Origin: CAVRZJ01 sp964594125
GTDB taxonomy: Bacteria > Acidobacteriota > Thermoanaerobaculia > Thermoanaerobaculales > Thermoanaerobaculaceae
Direction of reading: 5' to 3'
Assembly: GCA_964594125.1 (NCBI GenBank)
Contig: CAZQLL010000022.1
Coordinates: 1 to 64,000, forward strand
DNA: 64,000 nucleotides
Made by a program: the position numbers and the translations under genes. The notes beneath the pieces were generated by a model. It was not told the DNA's origin, did not search any database, and saw only the letters and a list, made by a program, of their open reading frames with translations. Below, in pieces: positions 27,724-39,831 of the stretch (its first letter is position 1; each line of letters opens with the position of its first letter).

Positions 27724-28650
27724 GTGAGAAGTCATCTCCTGCTCCTCCTCATACTCGCAGCCGCGGCATGCGGCGGCCGCGAAGCCGGCCCCGCACGCGC
27801 CGGTGCGCTCCAGGTGGTCGCCACCACGAGCCTCGTCGCGGACCTCGTCCGCAGCATCGGCGAACCGCACGTCGACGTCGTTTCCCTGATGGGCCCCGGC
27901 GTTGACCCACACCTCTACCGGGCCAGGGCCGGGGACGTCGACCGGCTCGCGCGCGCCGATATCGTCTTTTACAGCGGGCTCCACCTCGAGGCGAAGCTTG
28001 CCGAGGTGCTGGAACGCCGGGGCGAGCGGCGGCCGACGGTTGCCGTCACCAGCGGAATCGACCGCGCGAGGCTGCTCGCTCCCCCGGAGTTCGCGGGCGC
28101 CTTCGACCCCCACGTCTGGTTCGACGTGGCGCTCTGGGCCGAGACGCTCGCACCGGTCCGCGCGGCGCTCGCCGACGCGGACCCGGCCCACGCCGCGGAG
28201 TACGCGGCCAACGAAGGCGCGTACCGCTCCCGTCTCTCGGCGCTGCACGAGTGGGTCGGGCGGCGGGCGGCCGAGGTGCCGGCGGAGCAGCGGGCCCTGG
28301 TGACCGCGCACGACGCCTTCAACTACTTCGGCCGGGCATACGGCTTCGAGGTGCGGGGACTGCAGGGGATCTCAACCGCGAGCGAGGCCGGCACCGCCGA
28401 TGTCCAGGCCCTGGCGACGTTCGTCGCCGAACGCCGCATCCCGGCGCTCTTCGTCGAGTCGTCGGTGCCGCGCCGCTCGATCGAGGCGGTGCAGGCCGCA
28501 GTGCGCGCCCGCTCCTTCTCGGTGGCGATCGGCGGCCAGCTCTACTCCGATGCGCTCGGCGACCCGGGCACGCCCGCCGGTACCTACGAGGGGATGGTCC
28601 GCCACAACGTCGACACCATCGTCGACGCCCTGAAGGGGGGCTCTCGATGA
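27724..28650 (+). CDS. Zinc/manganese ABC transporter substrate-binding protein (ZnuA/TroA family)
   Basis: This 308-aa protein has a signal sequence MRSHLLLLLILAAAACGG with a Cys that may be lipidated, though the lipobox is weak. The cluster A-I fold is clear: VATTSLVADLVRSIG, GPGVDPHLYRARAGD, FDPHVWFDV, TAHDAFNYFGRAYGFEV, GISTASEAGTADV and QLYSDALGDPGT. The apparent ligands are three His plus the Asp near residue 280, the TroA-like set; Mn-only PsaA types have Glu at the third position. It captures Zn2+ or Mn2+ in the periplasm. The start is GTG with AAAGGA upstream. The stop overlaps the next ATG (ATGA). Confidence 0.92.
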   Translation: MRSHLLLLLILAAAACGGREAGPARAGALQVVATTSLVADLVRSIGEPHVDVVSLMGPGVDPHLYRARAGDVDRLARADIVFYSGLHLEAKLAEVLERRGERRPTVAVTSGIDRARLLAPPEFAGAFDPHVWFDVALWAETLAPVRAALADADPAHAAEYAANEGAYRSRLSALHEWVGRRAAEVPAEQRALVTAHDAFNYFGRAYGFEVRGLQGISTASEAGTADVQALATFVAERRIPALFVESSVPRRSIEAVQAAVRARSFSVAIGGQLYSDALGDPGTPAGTYEGMVRHNVDTIVDALKGGSR

Positions 28651-29402
28651 CGACTCGTGCGCACAGCGCCGCGTTGCTCCTGCTCGCCATCTCGGCCGGG
28701 CCGGCGCTCGCTCAGAGCGAGGCGATCGACCTCGGCGCCGACCGCCCGGACTTCACCGAGTCCGCGCTGACCGTGCCCCGCGGCTCGCTGCAGATCGAAG
28801 CCGGCACGACATGGGAGCGCAGCGACGGCGGCTTCGACGCCCTCTCCGGACCGGAGACGCTCCTGCGCTGGGGCGTCGCCGATCGGCTCGAGCTCCGTCT
28901 CGAGCTCCCGGAGTGGGTCGACTCGGCCGAGCACCTCGGCGGCGGCGGCCTGAGCGACGCCGCCGTCGGCGCCAAGCTGCGGATCGGCCCGCTGGGGGCC
29001 TGGGACGTTGCCGCGATCGGCATGCTGACACTCCCCACCGGCGACGACGACCTCACCAGCGACGAGGCGGACCCCGCGCTCGCGCTGGTGGCCAGCCGCG
29101 ACGTCGCCGAAGGCTGGAGTGTCGCGGCGCAGATCGTCGCGGCGTGGCCGACCACCGACGGCGAGCGCGACCTCGAGACAGTCCTGACGGTGGTCGCCGG
29201 CGTCGATCTCGGCGAGCGCACCGGCGCCTTCCTCGAGGTCGCCGCAACCAACCCCGCCGCCGGCGGCAGCGAGGTTCTGCTCCACAGCGGTTGTACCTTC
29301 CAGGCCGGCAGGGCATGGCAGGTCGACGTGCACGTCGGTGGGGGGCTCACCGAGAGCGCCCCCGACTTCCTCGTCGGCGCCGGGCTGGCGGCGAGGTTCT
29401 AG
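28647..29402 (+). CDS. Outer-membrane beta-barrel-like protein in the metal-uptake operon
   Basis: This 251-aa protein has a signal peptide (AHSAALLLLAISAGPALAQ). The mature part begins ADRPDFTESALTVPRGSLQIEAG, as in the MetA-pathway/transporter family of small outer-membrane proteins (PF13557-like). Alternating hydrophobic strands and a C-terminal Phe (GAGLAARF) fit insertion by the Bam machinery. It is translationally coupled to the binding-protein gene and lies 3 nt before the ATPase gene, so it is co-expressed with the importer. It could give the metal a route through the outer membrane, an inference from position only. No TonB box or plug is seen. Confidence 0.75.
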   Translation: MTTRAHSAALLLLAISAGPALAQSEAIDLGADRPDFTESALTVPRGSLQIEAGTTWERSDGGFDALSGPETLLRWGVADRLELRLELPEWVDSAEHLGGGGLSDAAVGAKLRIGPLGAWDVAAIGMLTLPTGDDDLTSDEADPALALVASRDVAEGWSVAAQIVAAWPTTDGERDLETVLTVVAGVDLGERTGAFLEVAATNPAAGGSEVLLHSGCTFQAGRAWQVDVHVGGGLTESAPDFLVGAGLAARF

Positions 29403-29405
29403 GCC

Positions 29406-30224
29406 ATGGACACGTTCACCCACGCGACCCGGGCAGCCGCGAGCAGCCAGACGCTGGCGATCCACGTGACCGACCTCACCGTCGCCTACCGCTACCAGCC
29501 GGTGCTGTGGGACGTCGATCTCGAGCTGCCCCAGGGTGTGCTGATGGCCGTCGTGGGTCCAAACGGCGCCGGCAAGACGACGCTGATCCGCTCGATCCTC
29601 GGGCTCGTGCCGATCGCCGCCGGCGAGGTGAGGATCTTCGGCCGGCCGTTCGCGGAGCAGCGCCGGCTGGTGGCGTACGTGCCGCAGCGCGGCAGCGTCG
29701 ACTGGGACTTTCCGACGACCGTCCTCGACGTCGTTACCATGGGCACCTACGGCCGCCTCGGGTGGCTGCGCCGCCCCGGGCGGCGGGAGCGCGACGCGGC
29801 GCGGTCGGCACTCGACCAGGTGGGCATGGGGGCGCTCGCGGGGCGTCAGATCAGCCAGCTCTCCGGGGGCCAGCAGCAGCGGGTGTTCCTGGCGCGAGCG
29901 CTGGTACAGGACGCCGAGGTGTACCTGATGGACGAGCCGTTCCAGGGCGTCGACGCCACTACCGAGCGGGCGATCGTCGAGCTGCTGCAAACGCTGCGCT
30001 CCGCCGGCAAGACGGTGGTCGTCGTGCATCACGACCTCCAGACCGTGCGCGAGTACTTCGACTGGGTGACGCTGCTCAACGTGCGCCGCATCGCGTCGGG
30101 ACCGGTGGCGGCCGCGTTCACCGAGGCGAACCTCCGACTCGCCTACGGCGGTCGCGTCGCGTTCCTCTCCCGCGGCGAGGCGGCGCCGGGTATGGGAGGC
30201 GCGTCGATGGGCTCTCCGGCATGA
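29406..30224 (+). CDS. Metal ABC transporter ATP-binding protein (ZnuC/TroB family)
   Basis: This 272-aa cytosolic ATPase has Walker A GPNGAGKTT near residue 54, the family block YVPQRGSVDWDFPTTVLDVVTMGTYGRLGWLRRPG typical of Mn/Zn/Fe importers, signature LSGGQQQRVFLARALVQ, Walker B VYLMDEPFQGVD and an H-loop in VVVVHHDLQTV. It energises import through the two downstream permeases. The Gly/Met/Ser-rich tail is poorly conserved. The stop overlaps the permease ATG by 4 nt. Confidence 0.95.
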   Translation: MDTFTHATRAAASSQTLAIHVTDLTVAYRYQPVLWDVDLELPQGVLMAVVGPNGAGKTTLIRSILGLVPIAAGEVRIFGRPFAEQRRLVAYVPQRGSVDWDFPTTVLDVVTMGTYGRLGWLRRPGRRERDAARSALDQVGMGALAGRQISQLSGGQQQRVFLARALVQDAEVYLMDEPFQGVDATTERAIVELLQTLRSAGKTVVVVHHDLQTVREYFDWVTLLNVRRIASGPVAAAFTEANLRLAYGGRVAFLSRGEAAPGMGGASMGSPA

Positions 30225-31342
30225 GCGCGCTCCTCGCCGACTACACGCTGCGCACCGTGGCCGTCGGCGCCGCCCTGCTCGGCGCGCTGGTCGGCGGTCT
30301 GGGCACGTTCGCGCTGCTCCGCCGCCAGAGCCTGCTCGGCGACGCGATCTCGCACGCCGCGCTGCCCGGCATCGCGATCGCCTTCCTCGTCACCGGATCC
30401 AAGAGCACCGTGGTGCTGCTGGTCGGCGCCGGGGTCGCCGGCGGGCTCGCCGTGGCCGTCCTCGCGGGGATCACGGCCGCGACCCGGATCAAGGAGGACG
30501 CGGCGCTCGGCCTCGTCCTCTCGGTCATGTTCGGCCTCGGCATGATGCTGCTGACCATGGTCCAGAAGCGGCCGGACGCCAGCCAGGCCGGCCTCGACCG
30601 CTTCCTCTTCGGCCAGGCCGCCGCGCTCATGAGGGGCGATCTCGTGCTTCTCGCCTGGCTCTCCGCGCTCGCGCTGGCGGCCGTGGTGGCGCTCTGGAAG
30701 GAGCTCAAGATCCTGTGCTTCGATTCCGACTTGGCGGCCGCCCTGGGGTATCGAGTGCGCCTTCTCGAGACCGCGCTGCTCGCCTTGCTGGTGGTGGCGA
30801 TCGTGGTCGGGCTGCAGACGGTCGGCGTGGTCCTGATCAGCGCCCTCGTCGTGGCGCCGGCCGCCGCCGCCCGGCAGTGGACGGATCGTCTTTCGATCAT
30901 GGCGGCGCTCGCCGCCGGGTTCGGGGCGCTCTCCGGAGCTGCCGGCGCCGTGATCTCCAGCGTGACGCCCCGCCTCCCCACCGGTCCGACGGTGGTCGTC
31001 GTCCTCGCAGCGATCGCCGTGGCGTCGCTCCTGTTGGCGCCGGCGCGCGGGCTGCTCTGGGCCGCTGCAGCACGCCTCCGGCACGGCCGACGGCTCCGGC
31101 TCGAGGCGGTGCTGGTCGATCTCTACCGGTTGGCCGAGCAGCACGACGACCCGGGTCACCCGCACTCACCCGCGGCGCTCGCCGCCATGCGCCGCGGCAG
31201 GACCGGCGTCGGCCGATCGCTCGAGCGGCTCGCCGATGCGGGCCTCGTCACGCGCGGCGACGGGCCGGTTTGGGCGTTGACCGACGAGGGCCGGCGGCGG
31301 GCCCGGGGCCTCGCCGTCGACCGCGGCGAGGAGGCGCCGTGA
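30221..31342 (+). CDS. Metal ABC transporter permease with C-terminal winged-helix domain
   Basis: This 373-aa ABC-3 family permease has eight or nine helices in residues 1-285: RRQSLLGDAISHAALPGIAIAFL, IKEDAALGLVLSVMFGLGMMLLT, FDSDLAAALGY and LVVAPAAAARQW. The remaining ~85 residues (VLVDLYRLAEQHDD...MRRGRTGVGRSLERLADAGLVTRGDGPVWALTDEGRRRARGL) look like a cytosolic winged-helix of DtxR/MarR type. Such tails occur on some TroC-type permeases and may sense metal or bind DNA. ATG 30221 is in a 4-nt overlap with the ATPase gene. Confidence 0.92.
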   Translation: MSALLADYTLRTVAVGAALLGALVGGLGTFALLRRQSLLGDAISHAALPGIAIAFLVTGSKSTVVLLVGAGVAGGLAVAVLAGITAATRIKEDAALGLVLSVMFGLGMMLLTMVQKRPDASQAGLDRFLFGQAAALMRGDLVLLAWLSALALAAVVALWKELKILCFDSDLAAALGYRVRLLETALLALLVVAIVVGLQTVGVVLISALVVAPAAAARQWTDRLSIMAALAAGFGALSGAAGAVISSVTPRLPTGPTVVVVLAAIAVASLLLAPARGLLWAAAARLRHGRRLRLEAVLVDLYRLAEQHDDPGHPHSPAALAAMRRGRTGVGRSLERLADAGLVTRGDGPVWALTDEGRRRARGLAVDRGEEAP

Positions 31343-32448
31343 GCCAGGCGCAGCTCGAGATCCAGCTCATCGCCGCGCTCACCGCCGCGGCGTGCGCGCT
31401 GCCCGGCGCGTTCCTGCTGTTGCGCCGCATGGCGATGCTCTCGGACGCCATCGCGCACGCGATCCTGCCCGGCATCGTCGTCGCCTTCTTCGTCACCCGC
31501 AACCTCGCCTCGCCGCTTCTCCTCGCCGGCGCCACGGCCACCGGGGTGCTCACCGTCGTCGTGGTCGAGACGCTGCTGCGCAGCCGCCGCCTGCGCCAGG
31601 ATGCGGCGATCGGCCTCACCTTTCCCGTGTTCTTCTCGGTCGGCATCATCCTCATCTCGCGCTACGCCGGCAACGTCCACCTCGACACCGACGCGGTGCT
31701 CCTCGGCGAGCTCGCCTTCGCCCCGTTCGACCGCCTCGTGCTCGGCGGCGTGGACGTCGGCGCGAGGGCGCTGTGGCTCGCGGCCGCCGTCCTCGCCGTC
31801 AACCTGGCGTTCGTGCTCGCGCTCTTCAAGGAGCTCAAGGTCGCCACCTTCGACGCGGCGCTGGCGGGCGCGCTCGGCCTCGCGCCGGCAGTCGTCCACT
31901 ACGCCCTCACCGCGGTCGTGTCGCTCACGGCGGTGGCGGCGTTCGACACCGTCGGCTCGGTGCTCGTGGTCGCGCTGATGATCGCCCCGCCGGCGGCGGC
32001 ATACCTCCTGGCCGACCGGCTCGGTCCGATGATCGCCCTGTCCGCCGCGATCGGCGTCGCCTCCGCAGTGGCCGGCTACTGGGTGGCGGTGGCGCTGGAC
32101 GCATCGATCGCCGGAGCGATCGCAGCGCTGACCGGCGCCGCCTTCGCCGCGGCGCTCCTCCTCTCCCCGGAGCGCGGCCTGGTCGCTGCCGCCCGCAGGC
32201 GCCGCGAGAACCGCCGCCGCTTCGCCTTCGCCATGCTCGCGCTCCACCTGGGGCAGCACGAAGCGCTCGGAGAGGAGGCTGAGGAGAACCGCGTGGCGAC
32301 GCTGCACTCCCACCTGGGGTGGACCCCGGACCGGGTGGCTGGCGTGGTCGCCGACGCCGAGCGCCGCGGGCTGCTCCACCGCCGCGGCGACATTCTGGCC
32401 CTCACCGAGCGCGGCCGCACGGTCGCCAGTGCGGTCGTTCGCCAGTAG
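31339..32448 (+). CDS. Second metal ABC transporter permease with C-terminal winged-helix domain
   Basis: This 369-aa paralogue of the preceding gene starts with GTG in a GTGA overlap. ABC-3 motifs: RRMAMLSDAIAHAILPGIVVAF, LRQDAAIGLTFPVFFSVGIILISRY, HLDTDAVLLGELAF, FDAALAGALGL and ALMIAPPAAAYLL. After residue ~285 comes another HTH-like tail (MLALHLGQHE...HLGWTPDRVAGVVADAERRGLLHRRGDILALTERGRTVASAVV). The pair probably forms a heterodimeric TroCD-like channel. No separate metal-responsive regulator gene lies in or beside the operon, so the tails may partly fill that role. Confidence 0.92.
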   Translation: MSQAQLEIQLIAALTAAACALPGAFLLLRRMAMLSDAIAHAILPGIVVAFFVTRNLASPLLLAGATATGVLTVVVVETLLRSRRLRQDAAIGLTFPVFFSVGIILISRYAGNVHLDTDAVLLGELAFAPFDRLVLGGVDVGARALWLAAAVLAVNLAFVLALFKELKVATFDAALAGALGLAPAVVHYALTAVVSLTAVAAFDTVGSVLVVALMIAPPAAAYLLADRLGPMIALSAAIGVASAVAGYWVAVALDASIAGAIAALTGAAFAAALLLSPERGLVAAARRRRENRRRFAFAMLALHLGQHEALGEEAEENRVATLHSHLGWTPDRVAGVVADAERRGLLHRRGDILALTERGRTVASAVVRQ

Positions 32449-32500
32449 GCCGCGGCGCCCGCCCGCGGCGCGCCGCCGGCTGGCACGCGCCGACAGCGGT

Positions 32501-33192
32501 CTATCTCAGCGCCAGCCTGCGCCCGACATCCGGCTCGCCGGTGCGGCGCTCGTTGGAGATCGTCGTCCTTCCGGCCTGGAGCACGACCTCCGCCGGCCGC
32601 GCCGGCGGCGCCGTCCTGCCGAAGCCGCCCGCGAGCTTCTGGCCGCCGCCGCCGTAGGCCGCGAGGATGGCGCTGACGTAGTCCCTGGTCTCGCGGTACG
32701 GCGGCACGCCCCCGTGCTTTTCGACGGCTTCCGGCCCGGCGTTGTAGGCGGCCAGCGCGAGGCGCAGGTCGGAGCCGAAGCGCCCGAGCAGGTCGCGCAG
32801 GTAGCGGACGCCGCCGCGAATGTTGTCGCGCGCGTTGAAGGCGTCGGCGACGCCGTACGCGGTCGCGGTGGAGGGCATGAGCTGCATCACGCCGCGCGCG
32901 CCCTTCGGGCTCACCGCCCTCGGGTTGTAGCCGGACTCCATGCGGATCACGAGGTCGACCAGGGCGGGGTCGAGGCCGTGGGCGAGCGCGGTCTGCTGCA
33001 CATGCGGCCACAGCTCGGCGCGGCGGTCGGCGGCGCCGTTCGGCACGGTCCTCGCGGACTGTGCGGCGGGCACGCTGACGATCTTGCGGGTGCCCTCGCG
33101 GTCGACGAACGTGATGACCCCGGCGGTGCGCTCCCCGCCAGCCGCCGCGGTGAGCGGCATGAGCACGAGCGCGGCCGCGAGGAGGTCGGACC

Positions 33193-33196
<4 letters not shown>
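32501..33196 (-). CDS. Secreted lytic transglycosylase (SLT domain)
   Basis: This 231-aa protein has a signal peptide (LLAAALVLMPLTAAAGG), a short DUF4124-like stretch (GVITFVDREGTRKIVSVP) and an SLT domain at about residues 62-190. Catalytic Glu is in VIRMESGYNPRAVSPKGARGVMQLMPSTA; NIRGGVRYLRDLLGRFG and ALAAYNAGPEAVEKHGGVPPYRET complete the family pattern. It cleaves peptidoglycan glycan strands with formation of 1,6-anhydro-MurNAc in the periplasm. GTG 33196 overlaps the alaS stop by 4 nt, so it is the downstream gene of the recX-alaS unit. Confidence 0.93.
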
Positions 33197-35827
<2,631 letters not shown>

Positions 35828-35850
<23 letters not shown>

Positions 35851-36304
35851 CCTCTCCGGCGCGCTCCGCGAGCGCTCGGCTCACCGCCGCCGCCCCGAAT
35901 CCGCGCGCGAGCAGATACCGTATCACCTTCCGCCGTTGCGGCGGAAGTGTGCGAAAGCCCGGGTACTTGCGTGCCGCGCGGGCGAGCGCTGCGGTGAGCG
36001 CCCCGGCCTCGTCCTCCTCCGCGATGCCGGCGAGCGCCTCTCCCGCCGCCGCGCGCCCCACGCCGCGGCGCCTGAGGGCCAGCGCGACCGCGCGGCGGCC
36101 GCGCCCCTGCGCGAGCTGCGCGCGCGCCACGTCGCCGGCGAGGGCCGCGTCGCCGAGCAGGCCGGCGGCCTCCAGGCGCGCCACCTCCGCGCGGATCGCG
36201 GCGGCGCCGAATCCCTTGTGCTCCAGCCGCGCCGCCAGCTCGCGGCGCGACAGCGCCCGCCGCGCGAGCAAGCGCAGCGCGACCTGGTGAATATCAGCCG
36301 GCAT
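35828..36304 (-). CDS. recX: RecX-family regulatory protein
   Basis: This 158-aa protein consists of RecX three-helix repeats: ALRLLARRALSRRELAARLEHKGF, EVARLEAAGLLGDAALAGDVARAQLAQGRGRRAVALALRRRGV and RKYPGFRTLPPQRRKVIRYLLARGFGAAAVSRAL. RecX binds RecA filaments and limits their activity. ATG 36304 (start MPADIHQVALRLL) is chosen because the upstream extension is encoded by the heptamer repeats and is not conserved-looking. No recA gene is in the window; recX-alaS linkage is common in bacteria. Confidence 0.87.
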
Positions 36305-36311
36305 GCGAGAA

Positions 36312-36416
36312 CGTGGCTCGTGGTTCGTGGCTCGTGGCTCGAGAAGGAAACAGGTGAAGGCCGGCAAGCCGCGACATGCGCTGCCGGCGGGCGACGGGCC
36401 ACGGGCCACGGGCCAC
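36312..36416. repeat. Degenerate heptamer repeats with inverted arms
   Basis: Four consecutive heptamers (CGTGGCT, CGTGGTT, CGTGGCT, CGTGGCT; 36312-36339) are followed about 55 nt later by three copies of GGGCCAC (36396-36416). The second array is close to the reverse complement of the first, so the arms can pair. The element fills the gap between the end of the pilT-type gene and the start of recX. Confidence 0.75.
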
Positions 36417-36421
36417 GGTCG

Positions 36422-37603
36422 TCAGGCGCCTTCCTTGCCGCCGAACTCGAAAGCGGCGCTCTCGCCGAACGGCTCCTGCTCGAGCCCCGACTCCAGCGTG
36501 CCCTCCATCTCCTCGCGCGACATGTCGGCGGTCGACTGGATCCCCTGGATGCGCAGCCGCAGCTCGTCGGGGTTCGACGCGCGGCGCAGCGCCTCGTCGA
36601 GGGTGATCAGGCCCGAGCGGTAGAGCATGAACAGCGACTGGTCGAACGTCTGCATCCCGTACTGCGAGGTGCCGGCGGCAATCGCGTCGCGGATCAGCTT
36701 CGTCTTCTCCTTCTGCTCGATGCAGTCGCGGATGTAGGCGGTCGAGATCATCACCTCGACCGCCGGGACGCGGCCGAGCCCGTCGGCGCGCGGCAGCAGG
36801 CGCATCGAGACCACCGCCCTGAGCACCGCTGCGAGCTGGATGCGGATCTGTTTCTGCTGGTGCGGAGGGAACACCGCGATGATGCGGTTGATCGTCTCGG
36901 TGGCGTCGAGGGTGTGCAGCGTCGACAGCACGAGGTGGCCGGTCTCGGCGGCGAGCAGCGCGGTCTCGATCGTTTCGAAGTCGCGCATCTCCCCGACAAG
37001 GATGACGTCGGGGTCCTGCCGGAGGGCGACGCGCATCGCGACCGAGAACGCCCGCGTGTCGACCTCCACCTCGCGCTGGTTGATGATCGCCTTCTTGTCG
37101 CGGTGCAGGAACTCGATCGGGTCCTCGATGGTGACGACGTGGCAGTTGCGCGTCGAGTTGATGTGGTCGATCATCGCGGCCAGCGTCGTCGACTTCCCCG
37201 ACCCGGTGGTGCCGGTGACCAGGACCAGGCCGCGGTCCTCGTCGGCGATGCGGTCGAGAACGGGCGGCAGCAGCAGCTCGCGCGTCCCCAGGATGCGCGC
37301 CGGAATGAGGCGCAGGACAAGACCCACCGAGCCGCGCTGCTGGAAGATGTTGCAGCGGAAACGGCCCAGCCCGGGGACCGAGTACGCGATGTCGATCTCC
37401 AGGTACTGCTTGAACTTCTCCTTCTGCTGCGTGGACATCATGGAGAACCCCATGGCGATGGTGTCCTCCTGCATCAGGCGCTTGAACTCGACCAGCGGCA
37501 CGAGCTGGCCGTCCACGCGGATGATCGGATGGGCCCCGACCTTGAGGTGCACGTCGGAGGCCTTGCGTTCGGTCGCGACCTTGAGGATATCGTTGATGTG
37601 CAT
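36422..37603 (-). CDS. pilT: Type IV pilus retraction ATPase (PilT/PilU family)
   Basis: This 393-aa protein powers pilus retraction for twitching and DNA uptake. N-terminal PAS-like domain: DILKVATERKASDVHLKVGAHPIIRVDG. Core: Walker A GTTGSGKSTTLAAMID, Asp box ATIEDPIEFLH-like (VVTIEDPIEF), Walker B DVILVGEMRDFETIETAL, His box HLVLSTLHTLDATETINRII and the C-terminal GMQTFDQSLFMLYRSGLI. Length and C-terminus are between PilT and PilU. ATG 37603 has GAGGGTGAT upstream, and the family N-terminus starts there. The last ~40 residues are acidic. Other pilus genes are absent here. Confidence 0.92.
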   Translation of the reverse strand: MHINDILKVATERKASDVHLKVGAHPIIRVDGQLVPLVEFKRLMQEDTIAMGFSMMSTQQKEKFKQYLEIDIAYSVPGLGRFRCNIFQQRGSVGLVLRLIPARILGTRELLLPPVLDRIADEDRGLVLVTGTTGSGKSTTLAAMIDHINSTRNCHVVTIEDPIEFLHRDKKAIINQREVEVDTRAFSVAMRVALRQDPDVILVGEMRDFETIETALLAAETGHLVLSTLHTLDATETINRIIAVFPPHQQKQIRIQLAAVLRAVVSMRLLPRADGLGRVPAVEVMISTAYIRDCIEQKEKTKLIRDAIAAGTSQYGMQTFDQSLFMLYRSGLITLDEALRRASNPDELRLRIQGIQSTADMSREEMEGTLESGLEQEPFGESAAFEFGGKEGA

Positions 37604-37739
37604 CTCATCACCCTCCGGGCGAGGCCCGGCGCCCCGGCACGCCGCGGCCGGCTCCGACCTCACCTCGCCGCGGCGGGCGCCCTGCGAGCTTCGCGCTGCT
37701 ACACCTCCATGGTAGCGCCCGCCAGGCCGTCCGCCAAGG

Positions 37740-37745
37740 TATGAT
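37740..37745 (+). promoter_or_regulatory. -10 hexamer TATGAT close to the start of the 37754 gene
   Basis: TATGAT ends 8 nt before the ATG at 37754. Transcription would start about 0-2 nt before the ATG, and there is no ribosome-binding site. This is the same geometry as guaB and gmd. Confidence 0.45.
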
Positions 37746-37753
37746 GCGCGATC

Positions 37754-38881
<1,128 letters not shown>

Positions 38882-38885
38882 GGCA

Positions 38886-39009
38886 GGCGACGGACGGCAG
38901 GCGAACGGCGAGAGACAGGAGGCGAGTCATACCTTCCGCTGTCGGCTCCCGGGTCTCCTGCCTCCCGCCCTCCGCCTTCCGCCTGCCTGTATCGCCTATC
39001 GCCCTTCGC
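38886..39009. repeat. Second degenerate heptamer element with inverted arms
   Basis: Left arm 38886-38927: GGCGACG, GACGGCA, GGCGAAC, GGCGAGA, GACAGGA, GGCGAGT. Right arm 38954-39009: TCTCCTG, CCTCCCG, CCCTCCG, CCTTCCG, CCTGCCT, GTATCGC, CTATCGC, CCTTCGC. The arms are purine-rich versus pyrimidine-rich and partly complementary. The right arm runs into the last codons of the SDR gene at 38996. Confidence 0.7.
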
Positions 39010-39820
39010 CCGGCGCCTTCTTCTGCTGCAGCCGCTTGACGATGTGGGCGGCGACGCGGCGCGGCGCGAGGCGGACCGCCTGCGTTCCGGCCTTGTTCAT
39101 CACGCCGGGGATGACGACGCGACGGCCGCGCCTGGCCGCCGTCCAGCCGGCGTGCGCCACCTCGTCGGCCTCCATCATCTTCACCCACCCGGACACCAGC
39201 CGCGACCCCTCGATGTCGGCGCGCCGCTGGAACTCCGAGCGCGTCGGGCCCGGGCACAGCGCGGTGACGCTCACGCCGCTGCCGGACAGCTCGCTCGCGA
39301 TCGCCTCCGAGAACGAGAGCACGAACGCCTTGGTGGCGTAGTAGACCGCCATCAACGGACCGGGCTGGAACGCCGCCGTCGAGGCGACGTTCAGGATGCG
39401 GCCGCGCCCGCGCTGCACGAGGCCGGGAAGAAACAGCTTCGTCAGGTGGACCAGCGCGGTGACGTTGACCTGGATCATGTCGAGCTCGGTGCGCAGCGAC
39501 GTCGCCGCGAACATCCCGTGGGCGCCGAAACCGGCGCTGTTGACCAACACCTCGACGTCGGCGCCGGCCTCGGCGCACGCCTCGAACACCCGCCGCGGCG
39601 CTCCCGGATCGGCAAGGTCGGCCGTCACCACGGTCGCCGCCACGCCGTGCTTCTCGGAGAGCTCCGCGGCCAGCTCGAGCAGCCGCTCGGTGCCCCGCGC
39701 CACCAGCACAAGCGGGTGGCCGTCGCGCGCCGCCAGGCGCGCCATCTCCATGCCGATGCCGGCCGAGGCGCCCGTGATCACGGCCGTCCCGGGTGCGGGC
39801 TTCTTCCTTCTCCTGAGCAT
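38996..39820 (-). CDS. Short-chain dehydrogenase/reductase
   Basis: This 274-aa classical SDR has TGASAGIGMEMAR (NADP-binding TGxxxGxG), NSAGFGAHG, catalytic Ser in LNVASTAAFQPGP and YYATKAFVLSFSEAI with the YxxxK pair near residue 160. ALCPGPTRSEF is the usual post-catalytic loop. It belongs to the DltE/YqjQ-like subgroup of SDRs that often act on lipids. Substrate unknown. ATG 39820 has GGAGAG upstream. The last few residues (PGEGR) are encoded by the heptamer repeat region. The DUF6265 gene lies 11 nt upstream on the same strand. Confidence 0.9.
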   Translation of the reverse strand: MLRRRKKPAPGTAVITGASAGIGMEMARLAARDGHPLVLVARGTERLLELAAELSEKHGVAATVVTADLADPGAPRRVFEACAEAGADVEVLVNSAGFGAHGMFAATSLRTELDMIQVNVTALVHLTKLFLPGLVQRGRGRILNVASTAAFQPGPLMAVYYATKAFVLSFSEAIASELSGSGVSVTALCPGPTRSEFQRRADIEGSRLVSGWVKMMEADEVAHAGWTAARRGRRVVIPGVMNKAGTQAVRLAPRRVAAHIVKRLQQKKAPGEGR

Positions 39821-39831
39821 CGCGCTCTCCT

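Noticed and set aside
27571..28311. Minus-strand 246-aa ORF opposite the metal-binding protein gene
   Set aside because: It lacks any domain and is antisense to a complete ZnuA/TroA-family gene with a good promoter.
36312..36416. CRISPR array
   Set aside because: Units are 7 nt and contiguous, without spacers, and no cas genes are near.
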